Assembly: GCF_000156195.1 (NCBI RefSeq)
Contig: NZ_GG688318.1
Span: 281,289-345,288, forward strand
Reading direction: 5' to 3'
Source of the DNA: Bacteroides finegoldii DSM 17565
Lineage (GTDB): Bacteria; Bacteroidota; Bacteroidia; Bacteroidales; Bacteroidaceae
DNA: 64,000 bases
The number at the start of each line of letters is the position of its first letter. Positions within the stretch are counted from its first letter, which is position 1. This document shows, in pieces, positions 17,519 through 25,580 of the stretch. Made by a program: the position numbers and the translations under genes. Under the pieces are notes generated by a model. That model saw nothing but the letters and a program-made list of their open reading frames with translations. It made no database searches and was not told where the DNA came from.

Positions 17519-18385
17519 ATGGCTAACCCAAGATTACCGGGCATTTCCGAAAATGAGCAAGCCTTATTGTATGCCAAACTGAATGAATACAACCGAGGCA
17601 GGGCCTCTTTCAAAGAGGCGGGAGTTTACTTGGTGGTATTACCCCGACCAGGTAAACCCAACTATTCGTTATGGCTTTATTCTCCTCTACCGGAAAAACA
17701 ATCCATCCTTTACATACATGATTTGTCACCGGACATCAACGAATCCCTCCGCATGGCAAGTACTATGTTCTATTATTCAAGGCGATGCCTGATTCTTGTA
17801 GATTACAACGAAAAGAGAATGCAAAGCAATGGCGACGACCTTATCTTTTTCGGGAAGTATCGGGGACATTTCCTACATGAGATATTGAAAGTGGATCCGG
17901 CTTATTTGAGTTGGATAGCCTATAAGTTTACACCGAGAATCCCCAAACAGGAACGTTTCGTCAAGATAGCGCAAGCTTATCACTCCGTACATTTAGACCT
18001 CATGCAAAGGAAGTCGAAAGAGAAACATTCAGTAAGCCGGTATTTGGGTGAACTAGGGGAGAAACTCACGGACCTCAGATTAAAAGTCATACGGGTGCGA
18101 TTGGAAGATGATCCGTATAAGACAAGAATAAATGGTACTGTACCACAATTTTTTGTAAAGCAGGTACTGACATTGGCCGATGCAAGCGGCAACCTGGTTA
18201 TCATGAGTATACCGTCAAAAAATCCCAGTGCGGTTTCATGCACACTATCCGGGATAGAACATGAATACCGACCGGGAGAAATCATTTATGTCGCATCTGC
18301 GCGGGTGTCACGCCGATACGAAAGTTACGGATCAAAGTATACCCGTATCAGTCACGTCAAACTTGTTATGACCACGACAGTTTAA
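17519..18385 (+). CDS. Uncharacterised protein with an ExoX-C/DUF3820-like FGKYRG motif
   Basis: The 288-residue protein starts at MANPRLPG, about 25 bp after a promoter box; an in-frame ATG at 17417 is upstream of that promoter and is rejected. There is no signal peptide or membrane segment. The segment at residues 110-133 (FFGKYRG..LHEILKVDPAYLSWI) matches the small domain found at the C-terminus of ExoX-type exonucleases. Here it sits mid-protein without the DEDD nuclease core. The rest is a beta-rich C-terminal half (EHEYRPGEIIYVASARVSRRY) of no recognised family. Its 3' end overlaps ispF by 4 bp tail to tail. A nucleic-acid role is only inferred. Confidence 0.8.
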   Translation: MANPRLPGISENEQALLYAKLNEYNRGRASFKEAGVYLVVLPRPGKPNYSLWLYSPLPEKQSILYIHDLSPDINESLRMASTMFYYSRRCLILVDYNEKRMQSNGDDLIFFGKYRGHFLHEILKVDPAYLSWIAYKFTPRIPKQERFVKIAQAYHSVHLDLMQRKSKEKHSVSRYLGELGEKLTDLRLKVIRVRLEDDPYKTRINGTVPQFFVKQVLTLADASGNLVIMSIPSKNPSAVSCTLSGIEHEYRPGEIIYVASARVSRRYESYGSKYTRISHVKLVMTTTV

Positions 18386-18861
18386 TCCTTTTCTATCAGT
18401 ACTGTGGCATAAGCCGAGATACCTTCTTCCCGCCCAGTAAATCCGAGTTTCTCGGTAGTGGTCGCTTTAATGGAAATATCATCAACATCGATACCCATCA
18501 CGTTTGCCATTGTCTCCTGCATCAAAGGAATATGCGCTTTCAGCTTCGGGCGTTCGGCGCAGATAGTCGCGTCAATATTACCGACCTTATATCCCTTGGA
18601 AGCAATCAGTTCTACGGTCTTTTTCAGAAGGATTTTGCTGTCGATATTCTTAAATTCTCCCGCTGTATCCGGAAAGTGATAACCGATGTCACGCATATTC
18701 GCAGCTCCCAGCAATGCATCACAGACGGCGTGCAATAGCACATCAGCGTCCGAATGCCCCAGCAATCCTTTTGTGTGTTCCAGAAGAACGCCTCCAAGCC
18801 ACAGCTCACGTCCTTCAACCAATTGGTGCACATCGAAACCAAAGCCTACTCTTATCCTCAT
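18382..18861 (-). CDS. ispF: 2-C-methyl-D-erythritol 2,4-cyclodiphosphate synthase
   Basis: Fifth enzyme of the MEP isoprenoid pathway. The 159 residues fit the family. Metal ligands and signatures are FGFDVHQLVEGRELWLGG (Asp and His), GHSDADVLLHAVCDALLGA, and the C-terminal KATTTEKLGFTGREEGI. The gene ends 4 bp inside the convergent ExoX-C-like gene and is the last gene of the rex cluster. Confidence 0.96.
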   Translation of the reverse strand: MRIRVGFGFDVHQLVEGRELWLGGVLLEHTKGLLGHSDADVLLHAVCDALLGAANMRDIGYHFPDTAGEFKNIDSKILLKKTVELIASKGYKVGNIDATICAERPKLKAHIPLMQETMANVMGIDVDDISIKATTTEKLGFTGREEGISAYATVLIEKD

Positions 18862-18877
18862 AATTTACCTTCCTCCA

Positions 18878-19492
18878 TCAGCGGACATAGAAGTCCAATA
18901 GCTTTTCCCCTTCCAGATATCCTTGCAAATGTTGTCCGATACTGACCGGACCTACACCGGCAGGTGTACCTGTAAATAGCAAATCACCTATTTTCAGTGT
19001 CACAAATTGACTGACATACGCTATGATGTCATCCACTTTGAAAAGCATATCCGCCGTACACCCTTTTTGCACTTCTTTACCGTCAATCAACAGATTGAAG
19101 TTCAAATGTCGGATATCCTTGTAACGGTCTACCGGAACAAAATCTCCGATAGCCGCCGAAGAATCGAAGCCTTTGCAAAGTTCCCAAGGATTTCCCTGTT
19201 CACGGAATTTTCGCTGAAGATCACGGGCAGTAAAATCGATACCCACAGTCACGGCGTCATAATAGCGGTTAGCAAAACGAGGAGCGATGTTCTTCCCCAA
19301 ACGGTTGATACGGACTACCAATTCCGTCTCATAATGTATCTCGTTAGAAAAGTCAGGAATGAAAAACGGCTTGCCGTCCTTTAAAATGGCAGAGTCCGGC
19401 TTCATAAAAACGACCGGTTCCGTATTTACCTGTGTATGTCCCAGCTCCTGATTATGCTGAGCGTAGTTCATTCCTACTGCGATAATCTTCAT
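18878..19492 (-). CDS. Fumarylacetoacetate hydrolase family protein
   Basis: Short FAH-fold enzyme (204 residues), similar to acylpyruvases and oxaloacetate decarboxylases/tautomerases. Conserved parts are KIIAVGMNYAQHNQELG, EPVVFMKPDSAIL, the metal-binding HYETELVVRI (Glu residues), AVTVGIDFTARDLQ, and the C-terminal GDLLFTGTPAGVGPVSIGQ. The ATG shares one base with the rex stop codon (TAATG), so the two are translationally coupled. The exact substrate cannot be read from sequence. Confidence 0.9.
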   Translation of the reverse strand: MKIIAVGMNYAQHNQELGHTQVNTEPVVFMKPDSAILKDGKPFFIPDFSNEIHYETELVVRINRLGKNIAPRFANRYYDAVTVGIDFTARDLQRKFREQGNPWELCKGFDSSAAIGDFVPVDRYKDIRHLNFNLLIDGKEVQKGCTADMLFKVDDIIAYVSQFVTLKIGDLLFTGTPAGVGPVSIGQHLQGYLEGEKLLDFYVR

Positions 19493-20142
19493 TATTTCTC
19501 GTTAAAATTCAATCGGTTAAACATAACGGCCAGATGCGCATAAAGAGAAGTGTTCTGTACGACAATATTTTCCGGCACGCGAATACGGAAAGGAGTAAAG
19601 TTCCACACTGCTTTTATTCCTCCGTCTACCATCTTATTTGTAATTTCCTGAGCGATATTAATAGGTACTGTCAGCACACCGATATTCACATCATATTCCT
19701 TCATCTTTGCTTCAAAGTCATCAGAATGGAAAATTGGAATTCCACCTAAGTCCTTCCCTACCAATTCCGGATTGACATCAAAAGCCGCCACGATTTCCAG
19801 ACCGAAATGACGCAAACCCAAGTCACGGAGTAACGCACCTCCCAAACTACCTACACCAAACAAAAAGGCTTTGTGCATATTAGTAAATCCAAGAAAGCTT
19901 TCCAAAACCTCAATCAGTGCATCAATATTATAGCCCACTCTCGTACGTCCCGATATGTTCACATACGACAAGTCTTTGGCGATTTGAGAAGCGTCAATAT
20001 TTATTTCCTTAGAGATTTGTGTCGAGGAGACATATTGCTCTCCTTTTTCTTTCATTAGTTTTATATTGGACAGATACCAGGGAAGTCTGCGCAAGGTAGG
20101 CTCCGGCACTTTATCCGCCTCTTTTCGTATATAAGTGCTCAT
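19492..20142 (-). CDS. rex: Redox-sensing transcriptional repressor Rex
   Basis: Dimeric repressor that senses the NADH/NAD ratio and controls fermentation and respiration genes. The chosen start MSTYIRKEADKVPEP gives 216 residues; the ATG 36 bp upstream lies at or before the likely transcription start. The N-terminal winged helix spans PTLRRLPWYLSNIKLMKEKG..SSTQISKEINIDASQIAKDLSY. The Rossmann domain has FLFGVGSLGGALL and AAFDVNPELVG. Downstream FAH and ispF genes are coupled to it. A TACTTTTG box on the minus strand (20168-20175) is its probable promoter. Confidence 0.95.
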   Translation of the reverse strand: MSTYIRKEADKVPEPTLRRLPWYLSNIKLMKEKGEQYVSSTQISKEINIDASQIAKDLSYVNISGRTRVGYNIDALIEVLESFLGFTNMHKAFLFGVGSLGGALLRDLGLRHFGLEIVAAFDVNPELVGKDLGGIPIFHSDDFEAKMKEYDVNIGVLTVPINIAQEITNKMVDGGIKAVWNFTPFRIRVPENIVVQNTSLYAHLAVMFNRLNFNEK

Positions 20143-20298
20143 ACTTCTTACAAAATTTGGTATTTTGCAAAAGTACATTATTTTTTGAGACTGACAACCC
20201 TATAACAGAAAACCTTAATAGAGATTAAACAAAACAAGGAAAACAGGCTCAAATTTTGCCCTTTTCCATAAGTTTGATACTTTTGAGAAGAAATAAAT

Positions 20299-20658
20299 AT
20301 GACGAGTATGAAAAAGAATGATTGGAAAGATAGATTAAACGTAGTATATTCCACGAATCCGGACTTCGGCTATGAAATGGACAACGATGAAGAGCAAGTT
20401 ATTCTCGACAAAAACAAACAAAACCTGCGAGTTTCCATTGACAAAAAGAACCGGTGCGGTAAAGTGGTCACATTAATTACCGGATTTATAGGTACGGAAA
20501 ACGACTTGAAAGAGCTGGGTAAGCTACTGAAAAGCAAATGCGGAGTAGGCGGATCGGCTAAAGACGGAGAGATTATGGTACAAGGAGATTTCAAAACCAA
20601 AATCATAGAGCTGCTCATTAAAGAAGGATACTCTAAAACAAAAGGTATAGGAGGTTAA
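20299..20658 (+). CDS. SUI1/eIF1-family translation initiation factor (YciH-like)
   Basis: Small factor of 119 residues related to eukaryotic eIF1 and bacterial YciH, thought to influence start-codon fidelity. The SUI1 fold is clear from about residue 50: VVTLITGFIGTENDLKELGKLLKSKCGVGGSAKDGEIMVQGDFKTKIIELL, ending GYSKTKGIGG. The start could be the ATG at 20299 or the one three codons later. It precedes a thioredoxin gene by 36 bp and is probably cotranscribed with it. Confidence 0.92.
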   Translation: MTSMKKNDWKDRLNVVYSTNPDFGYEMDNDEEQVILDKNKQNLRVSIDKKNRCGKVVTLITGFIGTENDLKELGKLLKSKCGVGGSAKDGEIMVQGDFKTKIIELLIKEGYSKTKGIGG

Positions 20659-20694
20659 ACTAAATAGCATTTTGTAACTAGAAATTTTAAAGAT

Positions 20695-21204
20695 ATGAGA
20701 AAAGTAACATTATTCTGTGCAGCAGCGTTATTCTCACTGTTGTCATTTGCACAAGACAACAATGCTGATATCGTCAAGGTAGGCGATAGTATGCCTGCTT
20801 TCACCCTTCATTCAACAGTGAACGGTACTGTAAACTCCGAGGACCTGAAAGGAAAAGTTGTATTAATCAATATTTTCGCTACTTGGTGTGGTCCTTGCCA
20901 AAGCGAACTGGCTGAAGTTCAAAAAACACTCTGGCCTAAATATAAGGACAACAAAGATTTCTGCATGTTAGTAATCGGACGCGAACATACCGACGTTCAA
21001 TTAACGGAATACAACAAGCGCAAAGGGTTTACATTTCCTCTCTACCCGGACCCGAAACGGGAAGTCACAGGTAAGTTTGCCAGTCAATACATTCCCAGAA
21101 GCTACTTAATCGACAAAGAAGGGAAAGTGATATCCGCCACTGTCGGTTATAAAAAAGAAGAAATGGACAAGCTGATGAAGGAAATAGACAAAGCATTGAA
21201 ATAA
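20695..21204 (+). CDS. TlpA-like periplasmic thioredoxin
   Basis: Exported thiol-disulfide oxidoreductase of 169 residues. The signal peptide is MRKVTLFCAAALFSLLSFA. The thioredoxin/AhpC-TSA domain carries FATWCGPCQSE with the redox CxxC at about residues 65-68 and the cis-Pro region YIPRSYLIDKEGKVI. It probably keeps periplasmic cysteines reduced. It is followed by a strong hairpin terminator. Confidence 0.92.
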   Translation: MRKVTLFCAAALFSLLSFAQDNNADIVKVGDSMPAFTLHSTVNGTVNSEDLKGKVVLINIFATWCGPCQSELAEVQKTLWPKYKDNKDFCMLVIGREHTDVQLTEYNKRKGFTFPLYPDPKREVTGKFASQYIPRSYLIDKEGKVISATVGYKKEEMDKLMKEIDKALK

Positions 21205-21275
21205 TCCTCCCCAAGAATGCGCCTCATGTTATACATGGCAGTTTCTTGAGGAAAGGAATGATAAGATCAAATCAA

Positions 21276-21318
21276 AAGAAAAGGCAACTAACTCGTTATG
21301 AATCAGTTGCCTTTCTTG
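21276..21318 (+). terminator. Terminator after the TlpA gene (GGCAACTA family)
   Basis: A stem of about 12 bp (AAAGGCAACT near 21280-21289 with AGTTGCCTTT at 21305-21314) is followed by CTTGTTTCTT. The stem and loop resemble the cores of the hairpins at 57661-57693 and 63911-63945. Confidence 0.75.
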
Positions 21319-21408
21319 TTTCTTCAAATAGAGAATCTTAATGAATACCTCTATTAAGTTAACGTGTTCCGTTTTTAAGGACACATCATAGAATTTGAAT
21401 CTGATTGA

Positions 21409-22401
21409 TTATTCAGCTTTCAAAGTGAAACGTTTGAAGTCAACAATCTTCAATTCAGGATCAGCAGCAGTCAATACTTCTCTTACAGTCTTCTTACCGT
21501 CCATGATATCTTCCTGATTCAGCAAGCAAACTTCTTTCAAGAACTTAGCCAAACGACCTTTAGCGATGTTCTGAATCATCTGTTCAGGCAAGTGTGCAGC
21601 TTTCTCAGCAGAAACAGTAGCGATGATTTCTTTTGCTTTCGCTACATCTTCAGCTGTAATCCAGCCCTTAGCCATGTTGCTTTCCATGTGCTCTTCGCTG
21701 TCTACGTGAGCCGGGTTGATATTAGCTTTCTTCAGAGCAGCCTCAACAGCTTTCTGTACCTGTTCAGCTTTTGTCTTCTCAATAGCAACTTCGATTTCTT
21801 TCTGTTTGATTTCTTCAGAAACACCGTCCTCATCAATAGCAATCGGGTTCATAGCAGCAATCTGCATAGCTACCTGCTTAGCCAGTTGCTCGTCAACAGG
21901 CTTGTTGAAAGCAACAATCGTGCAAAGGCCATTTCTGTTCATGTGGTTGTAAACAGCAGTGCTTACACCTTCTACAGTCATGTAGCCATCCAATTCCATT
22001 TTCTCACCTGTGATACCGCTACGGTCAGTCACTGCATCCTGTACAGTACCGTTACCCATAGGCAATGACTTTACTTCGTCCAAAGTCTTGCATTTGTTAG
22101 CCACAGCAAGATCAAGAATATCCTGAGTCAACTTCACGAAATCAGCGTTCTGAGCCACAAAGTCAGTTTCACACTTCAAAGCAACGATAACAGCACGGTC
22201 ACCGGTAGTCTTAGCAAGAACACAACCTTCAGAAGCCTCACGTTCCGAACGCTTAGCAGCAACAGCTTGTCCTTTCTTACGGATAATCTCCATTGCCTTG
22301 TCGAAATCGCCCTCAGCTTCAGTCAACGCGTTTTTGCAATCCATCATACCAGCTCCGGTCATTTTACGCAGCTTGGTAATATCAGCCATACTTACAGCCA
22401 T
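21409..22401 (-). CDS. tsf: Elongation factor Ts
   Basis: Guanine nucleotide exchange factor for EF-Tu. The 330 residues begin with the UBA-like domain and the EF-Tu-binding motif ADITKLRKMTGAGMMDCKNALTEAEGDFDKAMEIIRKKG, then the core exchange domain with KCETDFVAQNADFVKL. The length exceeds the E. coli protein (283) through insertions in the coiled-coil region, as is usual in Bacteroidota. It follows rpsB after a strong hairpin. Confidence 0.97.
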   Translation of the reverse strand: MAVSMADITKLRKMTGAGMMDCKNALTEAEGDFDKAMEIIRKKGQAVAAKRSEREASEGCVLAKTTGDRAVIVALKCETDFVAQNADFVKLTQDILDLAVANKCKTLDEVKSLPMGNGTVQDAVTDRSGITGEKMELDGYMTVEGVSTAVYNHMNRNGLCTIVAFNKPVDEQLAKQVAMQIAAMNPIAIDEDGVSEEIKQKEIEVAIEKTKAEQVQKAVEAALKKANINPAHVDSEEHMESNMAKGWITAEDVAKAKEIIATVSAEKAAHLPEQMIQNIAKGRLAKFLKEVCLLNQEDIMDGKKTVREVLTAADPELKIVDFKRFTLKAE

Positions 22402-22441
22402 AATAATTTCCTTTATTTAAATGAATAATAATTTCCTAAAC

Positions 22442-22516
22442 AAAAAATGTGCCAATCTGCCAATCAAGATACAAGTGTATAAGCATACTCTTGCACATTA
22501 GCAAATTGGCACATTT
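22442..22516 (-). terminator. Strong hairpin between rpsB and tsf
   Basis: The arms 22445-22460 and 22501-22516 form a 16-bp stem with one mismatch. On the minus strand the 3' arm runs into a T-rich stretch (TTTTTTG). It begins 5 bp after the rpsB stop. It is probably a partial terminator or attenuator that sets tsf output relative to rpsB. No separate promoter-like box is seen in front of tsf. Confidence 0.75.
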
Positions 22517-22521
22517 ATATA

Positions 22522-23358
22522 TTAAGCCTCTTCGTCTTCCTTGATGAAAGCAGCAGCTTTAGCTGCGTTGATAGCTTCTTCGTCAGACTTGTCGAGTCTA
22601 GCTTTCACTGATTTCTTCTTGCCTTTGTTGGCGGGAGCTTCACCAGCAGCTTCCATATCGATCTTTTCAGCTTTTCTTTCTTCCAAACCTTCGATCATTG
22701 CAGCGCAGCAAGCATCCAAGATAACTTCTACAGATTTAGTAGCGTCATCGTTAGCAGGAATTACGAAGTCGATGTTTGTAGGATCAGAGTTAGTATCAAC
22801 GATACCGAACACAGGGATACCCAAACGGTTAGCTTCGCGAACTGCGATGTTTTCTTTCATCACGTCGATAACGAACAAAGCAGACGGCAGACGAGTCAGG
22901 TCAGCGATAGAGCCCAAAGTCTTGTCCAATTTTGCACGTTGACGAGAGATCTGAAGGATTTCTCTCTTAGAAAGGTTAGCATAAGTACCATCGTTAGTCA
23001 ATTTATCGATAGTAGCCATTTTCTTCACAGCCTTACGGATAGTCGGGAAGTTGGTCAACATACCACCCGGCCAGCGTTCGATTACATAAGGCATATTAAC
23101 AGATTGAGCTTTCTCAGCTACAACTTGTTTCGCTTGTTTTTTAGTAGCAACAAAAAGAACTTTCTTGCCGGATTTGGCAATCTGTTTCAAAGCTTCAGCA
23201 GCTTCGTCTACTTTTGCAACTGTTTTGTGGAGGTCAATGATGTGAATACCATTGCGTTCCATGAAAATATAAGGAGCCATTGCAGGATTCCACTTTCTCT
23301 TAAGGTGTCCGAAGTGGCAACCAGCTTCCAATAATGTATCAAAATTTGTTCTTGACAT
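22522..23358 (-). CDS. rpsB: 30S ribosomal protein S2
   Basis: Small-subunit ribosomal protein needed for S1 binding. The first 225 residues are typical S2: NFDTLLEAGCHFGHLKRKWNPAMAPYIF, GGMLTNFPTIRKAVKKM, and PALFVIDVMKENIAVREANRLGIPVFGIVDTNSDP (here LPSALFVID). A Lys/Ala/Glu-rich C-terminal tail of about 50 residues is an extension common in Bacteroidota. It is third in the operon rplM-rpsI-rpsB-tsf. Confidence 0.97.
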   Translation of the reverse strand: MSRTNFDTLLEAGCHFGHLKRKWNPAMAPYIFMERNGIHIIDLHKTVAKVDEAAEALKQIAKSGKKVLFVATKKQAKQVVAEKAQSVNMPYVIERWPGGMLTNFPTIRKAVKKMATIDKLTNDGTYANLSKREILQISRQRAKLDKTLGSIADLTRLPSALFVIDVMKENIAVREANRLGIPVFGIVDTNSDPTNIDFVIPANDDATKSVEVILDACCAAMIEGLEERKAEKIDMEAAGEAPANKGKKKSVKARLDKSDEEAINAAKAAAFIKEDEEA

Positions 23359-23479
23359 CTTGTTTTTCTTTAAATCGTTTACTTTCTTTTTTGTTTTTTC
23401 TTAAACCAACCGCCGGGTAGTCCGCAAGCAGAGTCCCAGTAGTTTAGATACTAAACATATTCCTCTGTCAGGCAACCCA

Positions 23480-23866
23480 TTAACGCTTGCTGAACTGGAA
23501 TCTTCTACGAGCTTTCGGCTGTCCCGGTTTCTTACGTTCAACAGAACGCGGGTCGCGAGTCATGAAGCCTTCAGCACGAAGAGCAGCTTTGTCTTCAGCG
23601 TTGATTTTCACCAGTGCACGGGCGATTGCCAGACGCAAAGCCTGAGACTGACCTGTAAAACCACCACCACACAAGTTAACCTTGATGTCATACTTCTCAG
23701 CAGCACCAATCTTGTTCAATGGTTGTTTTACAACATACTGAAGAATAGTTGATGGAAAGTACTCTGCAAGGTCTCTCTTGTTAATAGTAATCTTTCCTGT
23801 ACCTTCGCTTACGAATATGCGTGCGATAGCACGTTTACGTCTGCCTAATGCATTTACTACTTCCAT
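23480..23866 (-). CDS. rpsI: 30S ribosomal protein S9
   Basis: Decoding-site protein whose C-terminal tail reaches the P-site tRNA. The 128 residues are full length, with VNALGRRKRAIARIFVSEGTGKITINKRDL at the start, GGGFTGQSQALRLAIARALV centrally, and the basic tail KPGQPKARRRFQFSKR. It lies 6 bp after rplM, the usual pair. A 121-bp untranslated spacer with short hairpins separates it from rpsB. Confidence 0.97.
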   Translation of the reverse strand: MEVVNALGRRKRAIARIFVSEGTGKITINKRDLAEYFPSTILQYVVKQPLNKIGAAEKYDIKVNLCGGGFTGQSQALRLAIARALVKINAEDKAALRAEGFMTRDPRSVERKKPGQPKARRRFQFSKR

Positions 23867-23872
23867 TATATC

Positions 23873-24334
23873 TTATTTATATGAATTAATATCAATCATT
23901 TTCGGGCTTTGAGCTTCGTGCTTGTGTTCGCTACCAGCGTAAACATACAAGTTGTTCAGCAATTTAGCTCCCAGAATGTTCTTAGGAAGCATCCCCTTCA
24001 CTACTTTTTTCAGTAATCTCTCTTCGCCGTTCGGTTTAGCGATCAAACGGGCAGGAGTCATTTCTCTCTGACCACCGGGATAACCAGTATATGACAAATA
24101 CACTCTGTCATTCCATTTATTACCAGTCAGTTTTACTTTGTCAGCATTGATGATGATAACGTTATCACCGCAGTCTACATGAGGAGTAAAGTTCGGTTTG
24201 TACTTTCCTCTCAGCAATTTTGCAACTTTTGCTCCCAGACGACCTAAAGTCTGGTCTGTAGCGTCAACAATAACCCATTCTTTGGTTACGGTTGCCTTGT
24301 TTGCAGAAATGGTCTTGTAACTTAAAGTATCCAC
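23873..24334 (-). CDS. rplM: 50S ribosomal protein L13
   Basis: Early-assembly large-subunit protein. The 153 residues contain the family hallmarks WVIVDATDQTLGRLGAKVAKLLRGK, FTPHVDCGDNVIIINADKVKLTGNKW, and VVKGMLPKNILGAKLLNNLYVYAGSEHKHEAQ. First gene of the operon. It is preceded by a leader of about 120 nt that can fold, including an 8-bp stem at about 24393-24418, which may serve autoregulation. Confidence 0.97.
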   Translation of the reverse strand: MDTLSYKTISANKATVTKEWVIVDATDQTLGRLGAKVAKLLRGKYKPNFTPHVDCGDNVIIINADKVKLTGNKWNDRVYLSYTGYPGGQREMTPARLIAKPNGEERLLKKVVKGMLPKNILGAKLLNNLYVYAGSEHKHEAQSPKMIDINSYK

Positions 24335-24453
24335 TCTTAAATTTGTTTTTTAAATGTTACTACTAAAATTTCTTCACCACTTATTAGTCCTCCCCGGACA
24401 AAGGACGACTAACTCGCTATGAATTAATCTCTTATCATTTTGTGATAATAATC
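24335..24453 (-). promoter_or_regulatory. Untranslated leader of the rplM operon
   Basis: About 120 nt lie between the promoter and rplM. The minus strand contains an AGTCGTCC..GGAGGACT stem-loop (one mismatch) near 24393-24418. Ribosomal operons of Bacteroidota often carry leader RNAs bound by one of their own products. Here this is only an inference from the structure and position. Confidence 0.4.
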
Positions 24454-24459
24454 GGCTTG

Positions 24460-24490
24460 CAAAAGTACGGCTTTTCTTTGAATTGGCAAA
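24460..24490 (-). promoter_or_regulatory. Promoter of rplM-rpsI-rpsB-tsf
   Basis: On the minus strand TTTG (24487-24490) is 19 bp from TACTTTTG (24460-24467), a perfect Bacteroides promoter. The IS21 remnant begins only about 115 bp upstream of it. Confidence 0.78.
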
Positions 24491-24732
24491 CAAATTCTTC
24501 CTTTTTTTTGGATTTATTCGGTTGAATGACAAGGAGTAGATAATTAAGGTATACAAAAGTACGGCACCGGGGAAGGCATGGTTCGCCACCGAGGAACACA
24601 GGTTGGAAAATATAAAGCCCGTTGACCCACTATTATATTCCCAATTGATCCATCAAAAAAACATTGGATTTATGAAAAGAAAAATGCATTTTAACCCGGG
24701 GCAGTTTTAGTTATAATTATCTACCACAGATG

Positions 24733-25454
24733 TTACTTCTTTTTGGCATTTATTTTTCTTACAGAATCTCCAGTAAGTTCAATCTTGTGTGCAGAGTGTA
24801 CAATTCTGTCCAGTATTGCGTCGGCTAGGGTAGGATCACCAATTGCATCATACCTGCTTTCGACAGGAAGTTGTGATGTTATTATGATTGATTTTAGTCC
24901 GTGCCTGTCTTCTATTATTTCCATAAGGATCGACCTTTCCTTTGCGTCCAACCCAATAAGAAACAGATCGTCAAGAATCAACAGTAGGTACTTTTCATCT
25001 CAGATTCTATTGTACCCTTATTTGGGGCCATTTTAAGATGTACCATGAGCTTTGATGCATTGGAATACAACGTCTTGACTCCATTTTGACACGCTTCATA
25101 TCCTATGGCTGAAGCCAGGTAGCTTTTAGCAGTTCCAGAGCTGCCTGTTATAAAAATATTCTGTCCATCTCTTATAAAACCAAGAGAAGCAAGTCTTTCG
25201 AGCTGGTTTAGGTCTAGATTACGTTTGATTGTACAGTCTATTTTCTCCATATATGCTTTATATCTGAAGTTTGCAGACTTTATCAGTCGTTCAATGCTTA
25301 TATTGCACCTGTAATCATTCTCGCTTTCCAGAAGCCATTTAAGAAACTCATCATTTGTCATACCATCTGAAGATGTAGTCCTGCAATCGTTTCTGTATGT
25401 TTCAAGCATACCGTAAAAACGTAGCTTGGAGAGTAGTTCCATTATTCTGTCCAT
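24733..25454 (-). pseudogene. istB: IstB helper ATPase, frameshifted
   Basis: DnaA/DnaC-like AAA+ ATPase that helps IS21 transposition. The N-terminal part (24978-25454, 158 residues) has MDRIMELLSKLRFYGMLETY and the Walker A region FITGSSGTAKSYLASA. The C-terminal part (24733-24981, 82 residues) has the Walker B LILDDLFL and the SQLPVESRYDAIGDPTLADAILDR segment. The frames are joined only across a one-base shift near the AAAA run around 25000. Given the damage in istA, this is probably decay and not programmed frameshifting. Confidence 0.85.
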
Positions 25455-25580
25455 ATTTTTTCGACAGTTCTATTTGTCTTATTATTACTTGTCATTTTCA
25501 TCACTGTTTTTAGAGTTAAAATAATCCTTACCTCTGAGATTTTTATGTTTAGGAGTAAGCTCAGGGATCTGTCTCTCCAT

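Noticed and set aside
24978..25010. Programmed frameshift in istB
   Set aside because: An A-run is present at the shift, but istA has at least three further disruptions, so decay is simpler.
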